DNA from: JAKFDI01 sp044508835
GTDB taxonomy: Bacteria; Pseudomonadota; Gammaproteobacteria; Burkholderiales; Burkholderiaceae_C
Assembly: GCA_044508835.1 (NCBI GenBank)
Contig: JBIQHD010000020.1
Location: 1 to 64,000 of the forward strand
Reading direction: 5' to 3'
DNA length: 64,000 nt
In this document: in pieces, positions 33,857 to 43,768 of the stretch
Position numbering within the stretch: position 1 is the first letter of the stretch
Layout of the letters: every line of letters starts with the position of its first letter
Notes under the pieces: model-generated
Told to the model about the DNA's origin: nothing
The model's input: only the letters and a program-made list of their open reading frames with translations
Database searches by the model: none
Made by a program: the position numbers and the translations under genes

Positions 33857-34747
33857 TCACTCCTTGGTTTGGGCGCGCACGTGGGCGGCCAGTTCGCCCG
33901 CCACTTCGCCGAGCGCGCGGCGCAGCGTCTCGAAGCCGGCGCTGCGCTCGCGCGTGGCCTCGTCCATGTAGAGGCCGCGGTGCACCTCGACCTGCAGGCT
34001 GTGCCGGCGCTCGGCCGGCCGGCCCAGACGCGCGATGAGCGCCACGCCCTTGTACGGGTCGTTGATCGCCACGCTGTAGCCGCGCCGGCGCAGGGCATCG
34101 GCGACGAGCGCGACGAACGCCGGGTCGCAGGTGCTGCCGTCGCGGTCGCCGAGCACGAAGTCCGCCAGGCGCTTGTCGGTGCGGATGCCCAGGCCCTCGT
34201 AGGCGTTGCTCGGCATCGAGTGCAGGTTCAGGTGCCACACGGCGCCGAAGCGTCCATAGGCTTGCTCGATCTGCGCCGCCAGCGCGGCGTGGTACGGCGC
34301 GTGGTAGCGGTCGATGCGCGCACGCACCTCGGCCACGCTCAGCTTGCGGTCGTAGATGGGCCGGCGCCCGCTGTGGCCGGCGGCGCTCCAGACGAGGCCG
34401 ATGCCCAGGCGCGTCTTCTCGCTCGGGCGCAGCTCGCCGGGCCAGGGCGCGTCGAGCATGTCGGGGTCGATGTCTTCCACGTCGCGGTTCGGGTCGATGT
34501 AGCTGCGCGGAAACTCGGCGGCGAGCAGCGTGGCGCCGGCGGCGGGCAGCGCGTCCCACAGCACGTGCACGTCGGTGTCCTCGCCGGCGCGCAGCTGGGC
34601 GAAGTCGAGCGCGTAGCGGAAGTCGGCGGGATAGCGCACGCCGCTGTGCGGCGAATCGCAGATCAGCGGCACGGGGTCGGCCTCGGGCAGGCGCAGGGTG
34701 TAGGGCGCGAAGGGCTCGGGCGTGCGGGGCTGGACGGCGTGTGTCAT
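33857..34747 (-). CDS. N-formylglutamate amidohydrolase-family protein
   Basis: The 296-residue FGase-family hydrolase has the N-terminal signature PLICDSPHSGVRYPADFRYA with a metal-ligand His, EDTDVHVLWD, PRSYIDPNRDVEDIDPDML, and LHSMPSNAYEGLG in the middle. HutG-type members release formate from N-formylglutamate in histidine degradation, but no other hut genes are here. Its place between a peptide-type ABC importer and an M20 amidohydrolase suggests action on an imported N-acyl amino acid instead. It lies 24 bases after the ATPase gene. Confidence 0.88.
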   Translation of the reverse strand: MTHAVQPRTPEPFAPYTLRLPEADPVPLICDSPHSGVRYPADFRYALDFAQLRAGEDTDVHVLWDALPAAGATLLAAEFPRSYIDPNRDVEDIDPDMLDAPWPGELRPSEKTRLGIGLVWSAAGHSGRRPIYDRKLSVAEVRARIDRYHAPYHAALAAQIEQAYGRFGAVWHLNLHSMPSNAYEGLGIRTDKRLADFVLGDRDGSTCDPAFVALVADALRRRGYSVAINDPYKGVALIARLGRPAERRHSLQVEVHRGLYMDEATRERSAGFETLRRALGEVAGELAAHVRAQTKE

Positions 34748-34771
34748 GGCGGTACGGCTGCTTGGCGGGCG

Positions 34772-35777
34772 TCAGGACGGCGCCGCGTCGTTGAGGTGGC
34801 AGGCGCTGACATGGCCTGCCGCGAGGGTCTTGAGCGCCGGCCGCTCCTGCGCGCAGCGCGGCATGGCGTGAGGGCAGCGCGGGTGGAAGGCGCAGCCGGA
34901 CGGCGGCGCGAGCGGCGACGGCAGCTCGCCCTGGATGGGCCGGTAGGCGCGGCGCGTGGTGTCCAGCGTGGGCAGCTCCGACAGCAGCGCCTGCGTGTAG
35001 GGGTGGTTGGGCCGGGTGAACACGGTGTCGGTCGGCGCGATCTCGACGATGCGCCCGAGGTACATGATGACCACCCGGTCGGCGATGTGCCCCACCACCC
35101 CGAGGTTGTGGCTGATGAAGAGGTAGGTGAGATCGAACTCGCGCCGCAGCGCGGTGAAGAGGTTGAGCACCTGCGCCTGGATGGACACGTCCAGCGCCGC
35201 CACCGCCTCGTCGCAGACGATCACCTTCGGCTTGAGCGCGAGCGAGCGCGCGATGCCGATGCGCTGGCGCTGCCCGCCCGAGAACTGGTGCGGGTAGCGC
35301 TGCGCATAGGCCGGGTCCAGCCCCACCTGGCGCATGAGGTCGGCGACGTAGCCGGCCTTCTGCGACTTGGGCACGAGGCCGTGCACCACCGGCGCCTCGC
35401 CGATGATGTCCTGCACCCGCATGCGCGGGTTCAGCGAGGCCATCGGGTTCTGGAAGATCATCTGCACGCCGAGCTCGTAGGCGCGCCGCTCGGCGTGCGC
35501 CATCTTCGCCACGGGCTGGCCGCGGTAGCGCACCTCGCCGGCGCTCGGCGGGTTGATGCCGGCGATCACGCGCCCGAGCGTCGACTTGCCGCAGCCCGAC
35601 TCGCCCACCACGCCGATCACCTCGCCGGCGTGCACGTCGAGGTCGACGCCCGCGACCGCATGCACCACCGACGGCCGGTTGCGCGCGCCCAGCAGGTTGG
35701 CGATGCGCCCGGCCAGGTCGATGGGCTGCACGAAGCGCTTGTCGATGCCGCGCAGGGTGAGGAGGGGCTCGGCCAGT

Positions 35778-35785
<8 letters not shown>
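34772..35785 (-). CDS. Dipeptide/oligopeptide ABC importer ATPase, DppF type
   Basis: The 337-residue ATPase has Walker A GVVGESGCGKSTLGR, Q-loop MIFQNPMASLNPRM, signature FSGGQRQRIGIARSLA, Walker B VIVCDEAVAALDVSIQ, and the His switch FISHNLGVVG. The C-terminal Opp extension has four spaced cysteines (CAFHPRCPHAMPRCAQ plus a later Cys), typical of the iron-sulfur-binding tail of DppD/DppF. It overlaps the preceding ATPase gene by eight bases. With DppD it forms the heterodimeric engine of the importer. Confidence 0.92.
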
Positions 35786-36750
<965 letters not shown>

Positions 36751-36761
<11 letters not shown>

Positions 36762-37677
36762 TGTGCGGATTGAGGATGTCGCGCAGGTGGTCGCCGACGA
36801 GGTTGATGCCGACGATCGCCAGTGCCAGCGCGATGCCCGGGAAGAACGAGATCCAGTAGTGCCCCGAGAGCAGGAACTCGAAGCCGTTGGCGATCAGCAT
36901 GCCCAGCGACGGCTCCGTCACCGGCACGCCCACGCCGAGGAAGGACAGCGTCGACTCCAGCGCGATGGCGTGCGCCAGGTCGATGGTGGCGATCACGATC
37001 AGCGGCGGCATGCAGTTGGGCAGCATGTGGCGCAGTAGCACGCGCGGTGCGCCGAGCGCCATGCACTGCGCGGCCTCCACGTACTCCTTGGCGCGCTCCA
37101 CCAGCGCCGCGCCGCGGGCGGCCCGCGCGAAGTAGGCCCACTGCACGATGATGAGCGCGATGATGACCTTGTCCACGCCCTTGCCCAGCACCGCCAGCAG
37201 GATGAGCGCCACGAGGATGGCGGGGAACGAGAGCTGGATGTCGACGATGCGCATCAGCAGCGCGTCGACCCAGCCGCCGAAGTAGGCCGCCGCCAGCCCC
37301 ACCACGCTGCCGATGGCCAGCGCCGCGGCCACCGAGATGCCGCTCACGAGCAGGCTGGTGCGCATGCCGTAGAAGATGGCCGAGAGCAGGTCGCGCGCCT
37401 GCCCGTCGGTGCCCAGCCAGTAGGTCAGGCCGCCGTCGGCGCTGCTGCTTCCGGGCGGCAGCTTGGAGTCGAAGATGTCGAGCTTGCCGATGTCGTAGGG
37501 GTTCTGCGGCGAGATCCACGGCGCGAACACCGCCACGCCGACGGCCAGCAGCAGCAGCGCGAGGCCGAGCACCGCGAGCTTGCTCGCGAAGAACTCGCGC
37601 CGCAGCCGCTGCCACGGCGTCTCGGCGGGCGCGGGCACGGCCGCCGTGTCGAGGGTGGGCGTCGCGACCGCGCTCAT
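36751..37677 (-). CDS. Dipeptide/oligopeptide ABC importer permease, DppC type
   Basis: The 308-residue permease has the DppC/OppC layout: a cytoplasmic N terminus (WQRLRREFFASKLAVLGLAL), a first helix, a periplasmic region with WLGTDGQARDLLSAIFYGMR (the TDxxGRD-type OppC motif), five further helices, and the EAA-like coupling loop EYVEAAQCMALGAPRVLLRH. It ends GDHLRDILNPHNDR, the family's characteristic tail. The start overlaps the DppB stop (ATGA) and the end overlaps dppD. Confidence 0.92.
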
Positions 37678-38651
37678 GCCTTGGCCGCCTGCAGCCGCAC
37701 CCGCGGGTCGAGCACCGAATAGAGGATGTCCACCGCCAGGTTGAGCATCACGAGGAAGAACACGATGAGGATGAGGTAGGCCACGACCACCGGCCGGTCG
37801 AGGTTGACGATGGAGTCGAGCAGCAGCTTGCCCATGCCGGGCCAGGCGAAGATGGTCTCGGTGACGACGGCGAAGGCCACCACCTGCCCGAACTCCAGCC
37901 CGCTGATGGTGACGATGGGGATGAGGATGTTCTTGAGCAGGTGCACGCGCAGGATGCGGCCCCACGCCAGCCCCTTGGCGCGGGCGAACTTGATGTAGTC
38001 CATGGGCAGCGCCTCGCGCGTGGCGGCGCGCGTGACGCGGATGATGAGTGCCGTCTTGGCGGTGGCGATGGTGAGCGCCGGCAGGACGAGGCGCTGCCAG
38101 CCTTCGAGCGTGAGCACGCTCAGGTCGAGCGGGCCGAGCGCCACCGTCGGCCCGCGCCCGCTGGCCGGCAGCCAGCCGAGCGACACCGCGAACACCATGA
38201 TGAGCATCAGCCCGACCCAGAAGTTGGGCAGCGAGAAGCCGAGCACCGAGCCCGTCATGATGGTGCGCGCGCTCAGCGCCTGGGGCTTGAGCCCCGCCCA
38301 GATGCCCAGCGGCACGCCCGCCAGCACCGACAGCAGCATGGCCGCGCAGGCCAGCTCCAGCGTGGCCGGCGCGCGCTCGAGGATGAGCGCCATGGCCGAC
38401 TGGCCGGTGAGGAAGCTCTTGCCGAAGTCCAGCTGCACCGCGTGGCCCATGAAGATGGCGTACTGCTGCCACAGCGGCTTGTCGAGCCCGAACGATTCGC
38501 GGATGGCCTCGCGGTCGAGCTCGGTCGCCTCGGGGCTGGCCATCATCGAGACCGGGTCGCCGACGACGTAGAGGCCGACGAAGACGAGGCCGGACATCAC
38601 CGCCATGACGAGCAGGGCCTGGAGCAGGCGGCGGATGATGTAGGCGAGCAT
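37674..38651 (-). CDS. Dipeptide/oligopeptide ABC importer permease, DppB type
   Basis: This 325-residue, six-helix permease begins MLAYIIRRLLQALLVMAVMS, the canonical DppB/OppB start. It continues with LGLDKPLWQQYAIFMGHAVQ and LDFGKSF, then the coupling loop DYIKFARAKGLAWGRILRVH. It ends with the LDPRVRLQ motif. Between this gene and the binding-protein gene upstream lies a 358-base spacer full of palindromic repeats. A REP-like element here would let the binding protein be made in excess over the permeases. Confidence 0.92.
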   Translation of the reverse strand: MLAYIIRRLLQALLVMAVMSGLVFVGLYVVGDPVSMMASPEATELDREAIRESFGLDKPLWQQYAIFMGHAVQLDFGKSFLTGQSAMALILERAPATLELACAAMLLSVLAGVPLGIWAGLKPQALSARTIMTGSVLGFSLPNFWVGLMLIMVFAVSLGWLPASGRGPTVALGPLDLSVLTLEGWQRLVLPALTIATAKTALIIRVTRAATREALPMDYIKFARAKGLAWGRILRVHLLKNILIPIVTISGLEFGQVVAFAVVTETIFAWPGMGKLLLDSIVNLDRPVVVAYLILIVFFLVMLNLAVDILYSVLDPRVRLQAAKA

Positions 38652-38710
38652 GGGGAGCGTGTGGGAATGGTGTTGGCGCTGGATGGGCCGGCGCGCTCAC
38701 GGGCGGAAAC

Positions 38711-38963
38711 CGTTCGGGCTGAGGTATCGAAGCCCCTTCGCGTTCACCCTTCGATACCTCAGGGCGAACGGGTGGGTGAGTCGCGGAGGCTGCATATCCT
38801 GGTCACGCCCCCGCACCCCACCCCGTTCGCACTGAGCTTGTCGAAGTGCCCGTGCATCCTGAGCTTGTCGAAGGGACTGAGCCTGTCGAAGTACCCCTCG
38901 GCGAACACCGGGGCTTCGACAAGCTCAGCCTGGCCCTTCGACAGGCTCAGGGCGAACGGGGTT
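38711..38963. repeat. Cluster of CTGAGnnTGTCGAAG palindromic repeats
   Basis: The 358-base gap between the binding-protein gene and dppB contains no gene. It holds a long inverted repeat (38711-38732 against 38749-38770, 20 of 22 positions pairing, core CTGAGGTATCGAAG). Three direct copies of CTGAGC(T/C)TGTCGAAG follow at 38832, 38859 and 38877, with two inverted copies at 38914 and 38936. Outer arms read CGTTCG...CGAACG. Related cores occur at 48692-48855 and 56083-56421, so this is a dispersed REP-like family. Confidence 0.8.
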
Positions 38964-39009
38964 CGGGCTTCGGCCGATTCAGCCCAAACGGTTCATTTCC
39001 AGCTTGTAC

Positions 39010-40620
39010 CTACTTCGCCGGCACCGCGTACTGCACCATCGTCATCTGGTCCGCGCGCCCGCCGAACGCGATGTCCTTCTTCATCGCCCACACCGAATGC
39101 TCGAAGTGGATGGGCAGCATGGCGTAGTCGGCCATCGCGATCTCGCTGGCGCGCGCCAGCAGCTCGGCGCGCTTGGCCGGGTCCATGACGGTGGCCGACT
39201 CCTCGACCAGCTTGTCCATCTCGGGGTTGGAGTAGCGGCTGCGGTTGGTCGTGCCCACGCCCTTCTCCTTGTTGGGCGTGACGAGCAGCGAGTTGAGCGT
39301 GTTCGACATCTCGCCGGTCGAGGTGCCCCAGCCCGCGAGGTAGGCGCTGTACGAATAGGCATCGCGGTTCTTGAAGAACACCGAGGGCGCGTTGGCGTCG
39401 ATCGAGGTCTTCACGCCGATGCGCGTCCACATCGCCGCCAGCGTCTGCGCCACCTTGCTGTCGTTGATGTAGCGGCCGTTCGGCGTGCCCAGCACCAGCG
39501 AGAAGCCGTCGGGGTAGCCCGCCTCCTTGAGCAGCGCCTTGGCCTTCTCGGGGTCGGCCTTGGGCGCCTTCACCAGCTTGCTGCTGGTGCCGAACATCGG
39601 CGGGGGCAGCAGCTGCGCCGCGGGCGTGGCCACGCCGCCCATGATGCGGTCGACCAGCGCCTGCCGGTCGACGGCGAGCGACAGCGCCTCGCGCACGCGC
39701 CTGTCGAGCAGCGGGTTCTTGCCGTTGGTGCCCTGGATGCCCGGCGTCTCGTTGCCGTGCTGGTCGAGCGCGACGTAGATGACGCGGTTCGACGCCTTGG
39801 TGACGACGTTGAGCTTCGGCTCCTTCTGCAGGCGCGCCAGGTCGTCGGTGGGCGGGTCCTCGACCAGGTCCACGTCGCCGGCCAGCAGCGCCGCCACGCG
39901 CGCGGCGGGGTTGCTGATGGGGCGGTAGACCACGCGGTCCCAGGCCGGTGCCTTGCCCCAGTAGTGCGGGTTGCGCTCGAACACGATCTCGCTGCCGCGC
40001 TTCCACGACACGAACTTGTAGGGGCCGGTGCCGACGAGCCCGTTGCCCGCGTTCAGCTCGGTGGTGGTCTTGCCTTCCGGCGCGGGCCCGGCCGCCGCCT
40101 TCGACGACAGGATGGGCAGGCCGCCGAGGTTGGTGGCGACCAGCGGGTACGGCTTGGCGGTGGTGATGCGCACCGTGAGCGGATCCACCGCCTCGACCTT
40201 GGTGACCTGCTGCAGGTAGATCTTGAACGACGACGGGCTGTTGGGCACCTTGGGCGCGCGGTCGTAGGTGAACACCACGTCTTCCGCGGTGAAGGGCGAG
40301 CCGTCCGAGAACTTCACGTTGGGCCGCAGCTTGAAGGTCCACACCGTGCCCTCGGCCGTCCAGGATTCGGCCAGGCAGGGCTTGGTGTCGAGGTCGGCGT
40401 CCACGCACACCAGCGGGTCGAACAGTGTCTGCGAGAGCTGGATGTTGGGCGTGAGCGCGTGGTACTGCGGGTCCATCGAGGTGGGCTCGGTCTTGAGCGC
40501 CACCACCAGGTCGCGCGCGGCGGCTGGGCCGGCAACGCCCAGCAGCGCGGCCAGCGCCACGCCGCCGAGGGCGCGCCGCGCCCGGTGCATGTCCAACAGA
40601 CCCGAAAGGCGTGATCGCAT
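39010..40620 (-). CDS. Dipeptide/oligopeptide ABC importer substrate-binding protein, DppA type
   Basis: The 536-residue periplasmic receptor belongs to solute-binding family 5. It has a signal peptide (RRALGGVALAALLGVAGPAAA), then DLVVALKTEPTSMDPQYHAL, the family opening. Also present are FKLRPNVKFSDGSPFTAEDV, GTGPYKFVSWKRGSEIVFER and VREALSLAVDRQALVDRIMG. It lacks a lipobox and is secreted free. The start at 40620 has GGAG nine bases upstream; an ATG at 40635 would add five residues. Ligands of the family include peptides, glutathione, nickel and heme, so the ligand here is open. Confidence 0.92.
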   Translation of the reverse strand: MRSRLSGLLDMHRARRALGGVALAALLGVAGPAAARDLVVALKTEPTSMDPQYHALTPNIQLSQTLFDPLVCVDADLDTKPCLAESWTAEGTVWTFKLRPNVKFSDGSPFTAEDVVFTYDRAPKVPNSPSSFKIYLQQVTKVEAVDPLTVRITTAKPYPLVATNLGGLPILSSKAAAGPAPEGKTTTELNAGNGLVGTGPYKFVSWKRGSEIVFERNPHYWGKAPAWDRVVYRPISNPAARVAALLAGDVDLVEDPPTDDLARLQKEPKLNVVTKASNRVIYVALDQHGNETPGIQGTNGKNPLLDRRVREALSLAVDRQALVDRIMGGVATPAAQLLPPPMFGTSSKLVKAPKADPEKAKALLKEAGYPDGFSLVLGTPNGRYINDSKVAQTLAAMWTRIGVKTSIDANAPSVFFKNRDAYSYSAYLAGWGTSTGEMSNTLNSLLVTPNKEKGVGTTNRSRYSNPEMDKLVEESATVMDPAKRAELLARASEIAMADYAMLPIHFEHSVWAMKKDIAFGGRADQMTMVQYAVPAK

Positions 40621-40851
40621 ACGCAGGTGCTCCATGAAGAGGGCGGGATGCCGAAGCTGGCGACTCGTGCGCTTCAGCACGAAAGATGCCAGGCGGATGC
40701 ACCGGATTGAACCATCCGCCACCGCGCCGTGGTGGCCCGGCATGCACGGGGTTTTCCTTGACAGGGCCGGCGCGGATGGCGGCCCGCGCGGCGCGCAGGC
40801 ACATGTCCGAAAACGGCGAGTCCGGCGCCGGCCGCTCCGGATAATGGCCGC

Positions 40852-42333
40852 ATGGTCCTCGATGCCGACGCCGCCTATCTCGCCATCCGCTCGCGCGACG
40901 CGCGCTTCGACGGGCGGCTGTTCGTCGGCGTGGCCTCCACCGGCGTCTACTGCCGCCCCATCTGCCGCGTGCGCACGCCGCGGCGCGAGAACTGCCGCTT
41001 CTTCGACACGCCGGCGCAGGCCGAGGCGGCGGCGTTCCGACCCTGCCTGAAGTGCCGCCCCGAAGTGGCGCCCGGACCGGGCCCGGCGTGGAGCGTGATG
41101 GATGCGTCGCGCACGCTCGCGCGGCAGGCCGCCGACTGGCTGGACGCGCATGCAGCCGGCGGCGCCGAGCCCAGCGTGGCCGCGCTCGCGCAGCAGCTGG
41201 GCGTGAGCGACCGGCACCTGCGCCGCATCTTCCAGGCCGAGCACGGCGTCACGCCGATGCAGTACCTGCAGACGCGCCGCCTGCTCACCGCCAAGCAGCT
41301 GCTGACCGACACGCAGCTGCCGATGGCGCAGGTCGCCTTCGCCAGCGGCTTTCGCAGCCTGCGCCGCTTCAACGCCTGCTTCGCGGGCAGCTACCGCATG
41401 AGCCCGACCCGCCTGCGGCGCGCGCTGCCGCTGGAGGCGCCGGGCGAAGCCGCGGCGATCACCCTCAAGCTCGGCCTGCGCGCGCCCTACGAGAGCGGGC
41501 GGCTCGCGCGCTTCGTCGCGCAGCGCGCCATCCCCGGCGTCGAGTGCGTGGACGGCCTGCGCGTGCGCCGCACCGTGCGCCCGGGCACCGTGGCCGACAC
41601 GGCCGGCTGGCTGGAGGTGGCGCTGCCCGCCGACGCCCTCGCGCAGCCCTTCGTGCGCCTCACCCTGCCGACGTCGCTGGCCGCATCCAGCGCGCGCATC
41701 GTCGCGGCGGTGCGCCGCTGGCTCGACCTGGACGCCGCGCCCGAGAACATCCATGCCGGCCTCGCCGGCCTGCCGGGCGATGCCGGCCAGCGCCTGCCCG
41801 GCGGCATCGACGCCTTCGAGCTGATGGTGCGCGCCGTGCTCGGCCAGCAGGTCACGGTGGCCGCGGCGCGCACGCTGGCGCGGCGGCTGGTCGAGCGCTT
41901 CGGCACGCCCTGCGCCACGCCGTGGCCGGATCTGGACCGGCTGTTCCCGGCGCCCGAGGCGCTGGCCGCCGCCGAGCCGGGCGACATCGCGGCGCTGGGC
42001 ATCATCGGCAGCCGCGCCGCGGCCATCGTGGCGATGGCGCGGCAGTGGCCGGCGCTCGCGCCGCTGGTGCGCGCCGGCGAGCCGCCCGCGCCGCTCATCG
42101 CCGCGCTGTGCGCGCTGCCCGGCATCGGGCCGTGGACGGCGCACTACGTGGCGATGCGGGCGCTGAGCTGGCCCGACGCCTTTCCGCCCAACGACATCGC
42201 CGTGATGAAGGCGATGAAGCAGCTCTTCGGCACCGCCACCGCGCGCGAGGCCGAGGCCCATTCACAAGCCTGGCGGCCGTGGCGCGCGTATGCGGTGCTG
42301 CGGCTGTGGAGCGCCCTCGAGGTCACGACATGA
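40852..42333 (+). CDS. alkA: Ada-like methyl-sensor fused to AlkA DNA-3-methyladenine glycosylase
   Basis: The 493-residue fusion has three modules. Residues 1-75 form the Ada N-terminal zinc domain, with Cys34, Cys38, Cys65 and Cys68 (VYCRPICRV, RPCLKCRPE), which accepts methyl groups from phosphotriesters. Residues about 95-190 are an AraC helix-turn-helix pair (LAQQLGVSDRHLRRIFQ, FASGFRSLRRFNACF). Residues about 200-493 are AlkA, with the helix-hairpin-helix LPGIGPWTAHYVAMRAL and catalytic Asp in FPPNDIAV. It thus senses alkylation, activates genes and excises alkylated bases. A GATAAT box ends seven bases before the ATG, so the mRNA may be leaderless. Confidence 0.92.
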   Translation: MVLDADAAYLAIRSRDARFDGRLFVGVASTGVYCRPICRVRTPRRENCRFFDTPAQAEAAAFRPCLKCRPEVAPGPGPAWSVMDASRTLARQAADWLDAHAAGGAEPSVAALAQQLGVSDRHLRRIFQAEHGVTPMQYLQTRRLLTAKQLLTDTQLPMAQVAFASGFRSLRRFNACFAGSYRMSPTRLRRALPLEAPGEAAAITLKLGLRAPYESGRLARFVAQRAIPGVECVDGLRVRRTVRPGTVADTAGWLEVALPADALAQPFVRLTLPTSLAASSARIVAAVRRWLDLDAAPENIHAGLAGLPGDAGQRLPGGIDAFELMVRAVLGQQVTVAAARTLARRLVERFGTPCATPWPDLDRLFPAPEALAAAEPGDIAALGIIGSRAAAIVAMARQWPALAPLVRAGEPPAPLIAALCALPGIGPWTAHYVAMRALSWPDAFPPNDIAVMKAMKQLFGTATAREAEAHSQAWRPWRAYAVLRLWSALEVTT

Positions 42334-42860
42334 GCATCGTCTTCACTCTCATCAGGAACGCCGCCACGGCCCAGGCGGAGGTGCCGACCCCGCTCGGCCC
42401 GCTGCGGCTGGTGCGCGGCGAGCGCGGCCTGCTCGGCGCATGGTTCGCCGGCCAGAAGCACCACCCGGGCGACTTCGACCTGCCCGAGCGGCCGGGCGAC
42501 GCCCTGCTGCGCGAGACCGCGCAGCGCATCGGCCGCTACTTCGACGGCAGCGCCGAGGCCTTCGACCTGCCGCTCGACCTGCGCGGCACGCCCTTCCAGT
42601 GCCGCGTGTGGACGGCGCTGCAGCGCATCGCGCCGGGCCGCACCACGAGCTACGGCGCGCTCGCGGCCGGCATCGGCGCGCCGAGCGCGGTGCGCGCGGT
42701 GGGCGCGGCCGTCGGGCGCAACCCGCTCACGCTGATCGTGCCCTGCCACCGCGTCGTCGGCAGCACCGGCGGCCTCACCGGCTATGCGGGCGGGCTGGAT
42801 CGCAAGCGGCGGCTGCTGGAGATCGAGGCTTCGGCGGGCACGCTGCAGGCGGCGGCATGA
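42330..42860 (+). CDS. ogt: Methylated-DNA-[protein]-cysteine S-methyltransferase
   Basis: The 176-residue suicide enzyme removes methyl groups from O6-methylguanine. It has the N-terminal domain, then TPFQCRVWTALQRIAPGRTT, the recognition-helix region and the active-site motif LIVPCHRVVGS with acceptor Cys139, followed by LTGYAGGLDRKRRLLEIE. Its size matches Ogt and the C-terminal half of Ada. The start overlaps the ada-alkA stop (ATGA), so direct reversal and base excision of alkylation damage are made from one transcript under the Ada-type sensor. Confidence 0.93.
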   Translation: MSIVFTLIRNAATAQAEVPTPLGPLRLVRGERGLLGAWFAGQKHHPGDFDLPERPGDALLRETAQRIGRYFDGSAEAFDLPLDLRGTPFQCRVWTALQRIAPGRTTSYGALAAGIGAPSAVRAVGAAVGRNPLTLIVPCHRVVGSTGGLTGYAGGLDRKRRLLEIEASAGTLQAAA

Positions 42861-43744
42861 GGACGCGGGATGTCGTCGAGCTGCTGACGCTGGCCGCGCT
42901 GTGGGGCGCGTCGTTCCTGTTCATGCGCATGGGCGCGGGCGAGTTCGGCGCCGTGGCGCTGGCCGCCACGCGCGGGGCGGGCGCCGTCGCGCTGCTGTTG
43001 CCGCTGCTCGCGGTGCAGCGGCAGGCCGGCGCGCTGCGCACGCACTGGCGGCCGATCTTCATCCTCGGCATCACCAATTCCGCGCTGCCCTTCCTCGCCT
43101 ACAGCTACGCGGCGCTGTCGATCACCGCGGGCCTGTCGGCCATCTTCAACGCCGCCTCGCCGCTGTTCGCCGCCGTCATCGCCGCGCTGTGGCTGAAGGA
43201 CCGGCTCACGCCCGCGCGCGCGCTGGGCCTGGCCATCGGCTTCGCCGGCGTGGTGTGGCTGGCGTGGGACAAGGCGAGCTTCAAGCCGGGCGGCTCGGGC
43301 TGGGCCGTCGTCGCCTGCGTGGCGGCGACGATGCTCTACGGCTTCTCCGCCAACTACACCAAGCGCATGCTTGCCGGCGTGCCGCCGATGGCCGTGGCCG
43401 CCGGCAGCCAGCTCTCGGCGGCCCTGGTGCTGGCCGTGCCGGCGTGGCTCTGGTGGCCGGCCACGCCGCCGAGCGCGGGCGCCTGGTGGGCGGCGGGCCT
43501 GCTGGCGGTGGTGTGCACCGGCGCGGCCTACATCCTGTACTTCCGGCTCATCGCCCACGTGGGGCCGGCGAACGCCATCACCGTCACCTTCCTGATCCCG
43601 GTGTTCGCCGTCGCCTGGGGCTGGCTGCTGCTGGGCGAGGCGCTCACGCCGGCGATGGCGCTGGGCTGCGCGGTCATCGTGCTGGGCACGGGGCTGGTGA
43701 CGGGCGTGATCCGGCCGATGCGCCGGGCGCGGCCGGCGACCTGA
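42857..43744 (+). CDS. EamA/DMT-family transporter
   Basis: The 295-residue, ten-helix metabolite exporter has the first EamA repeat LLTLAALWGASFLFMRMGAG (WG-S-F motif) and LSITAGLSAIFNAASPLFAA. The second repeat starts GWAVVACVAATMLYGFSANY and ends VTFLIPVFAVAWGWLLLGE. It overlaps the ogt stop (ATGA), so it is translationally coupled to the alkylation-repair genes, although no repair role for such transporters is established. It differs clearly in sequence from the EamA protein at 28740. Confidence 0.88.
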   Translation: MRTRDVVELLTLAALWGASFLFMRMGAGEFGAVALAATRGAGAVALLLPLLAVQRQAGALRTHWRPIFILGITNSALPFLAYSYAALSITAGLSAIFNAASPLFAAVIAALWLKDRLTPARALGLAIGFAGVVWLAWDKASFKPGGSGWAVVACVAATMLYGFSANYTKRMLAGVPPMAVAAGSQLSAALVLAVPAWLWWPATPPSAGAWWAAGLLAVVCTGAAYILYFRLIAHVGPANAITVTFLIPVFAVAWGWLLLGEALTPAMALGCAVIVLGTGLVTGVIRPMRRARPAT

Positions 43745-43768
43745 CGCGGCGCGCCCGGCGGCCGATCC

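Noticed and set aside
38711..38963. Direct and inverted copies considered as a CRISPR array or recombination sites.
   Set aside because: Spacing is irregular, orientations are mixed, and the family recurs in other intergenic gaps, which fits REP-like elements.
40758..40763. TTGACA upstream of ada-alkA as a -35 box.
   Set aside because: No -10 box occurs at 16-18 bases. The only good AT-rich box (GATAAT at 40840) is about 75 bases away.
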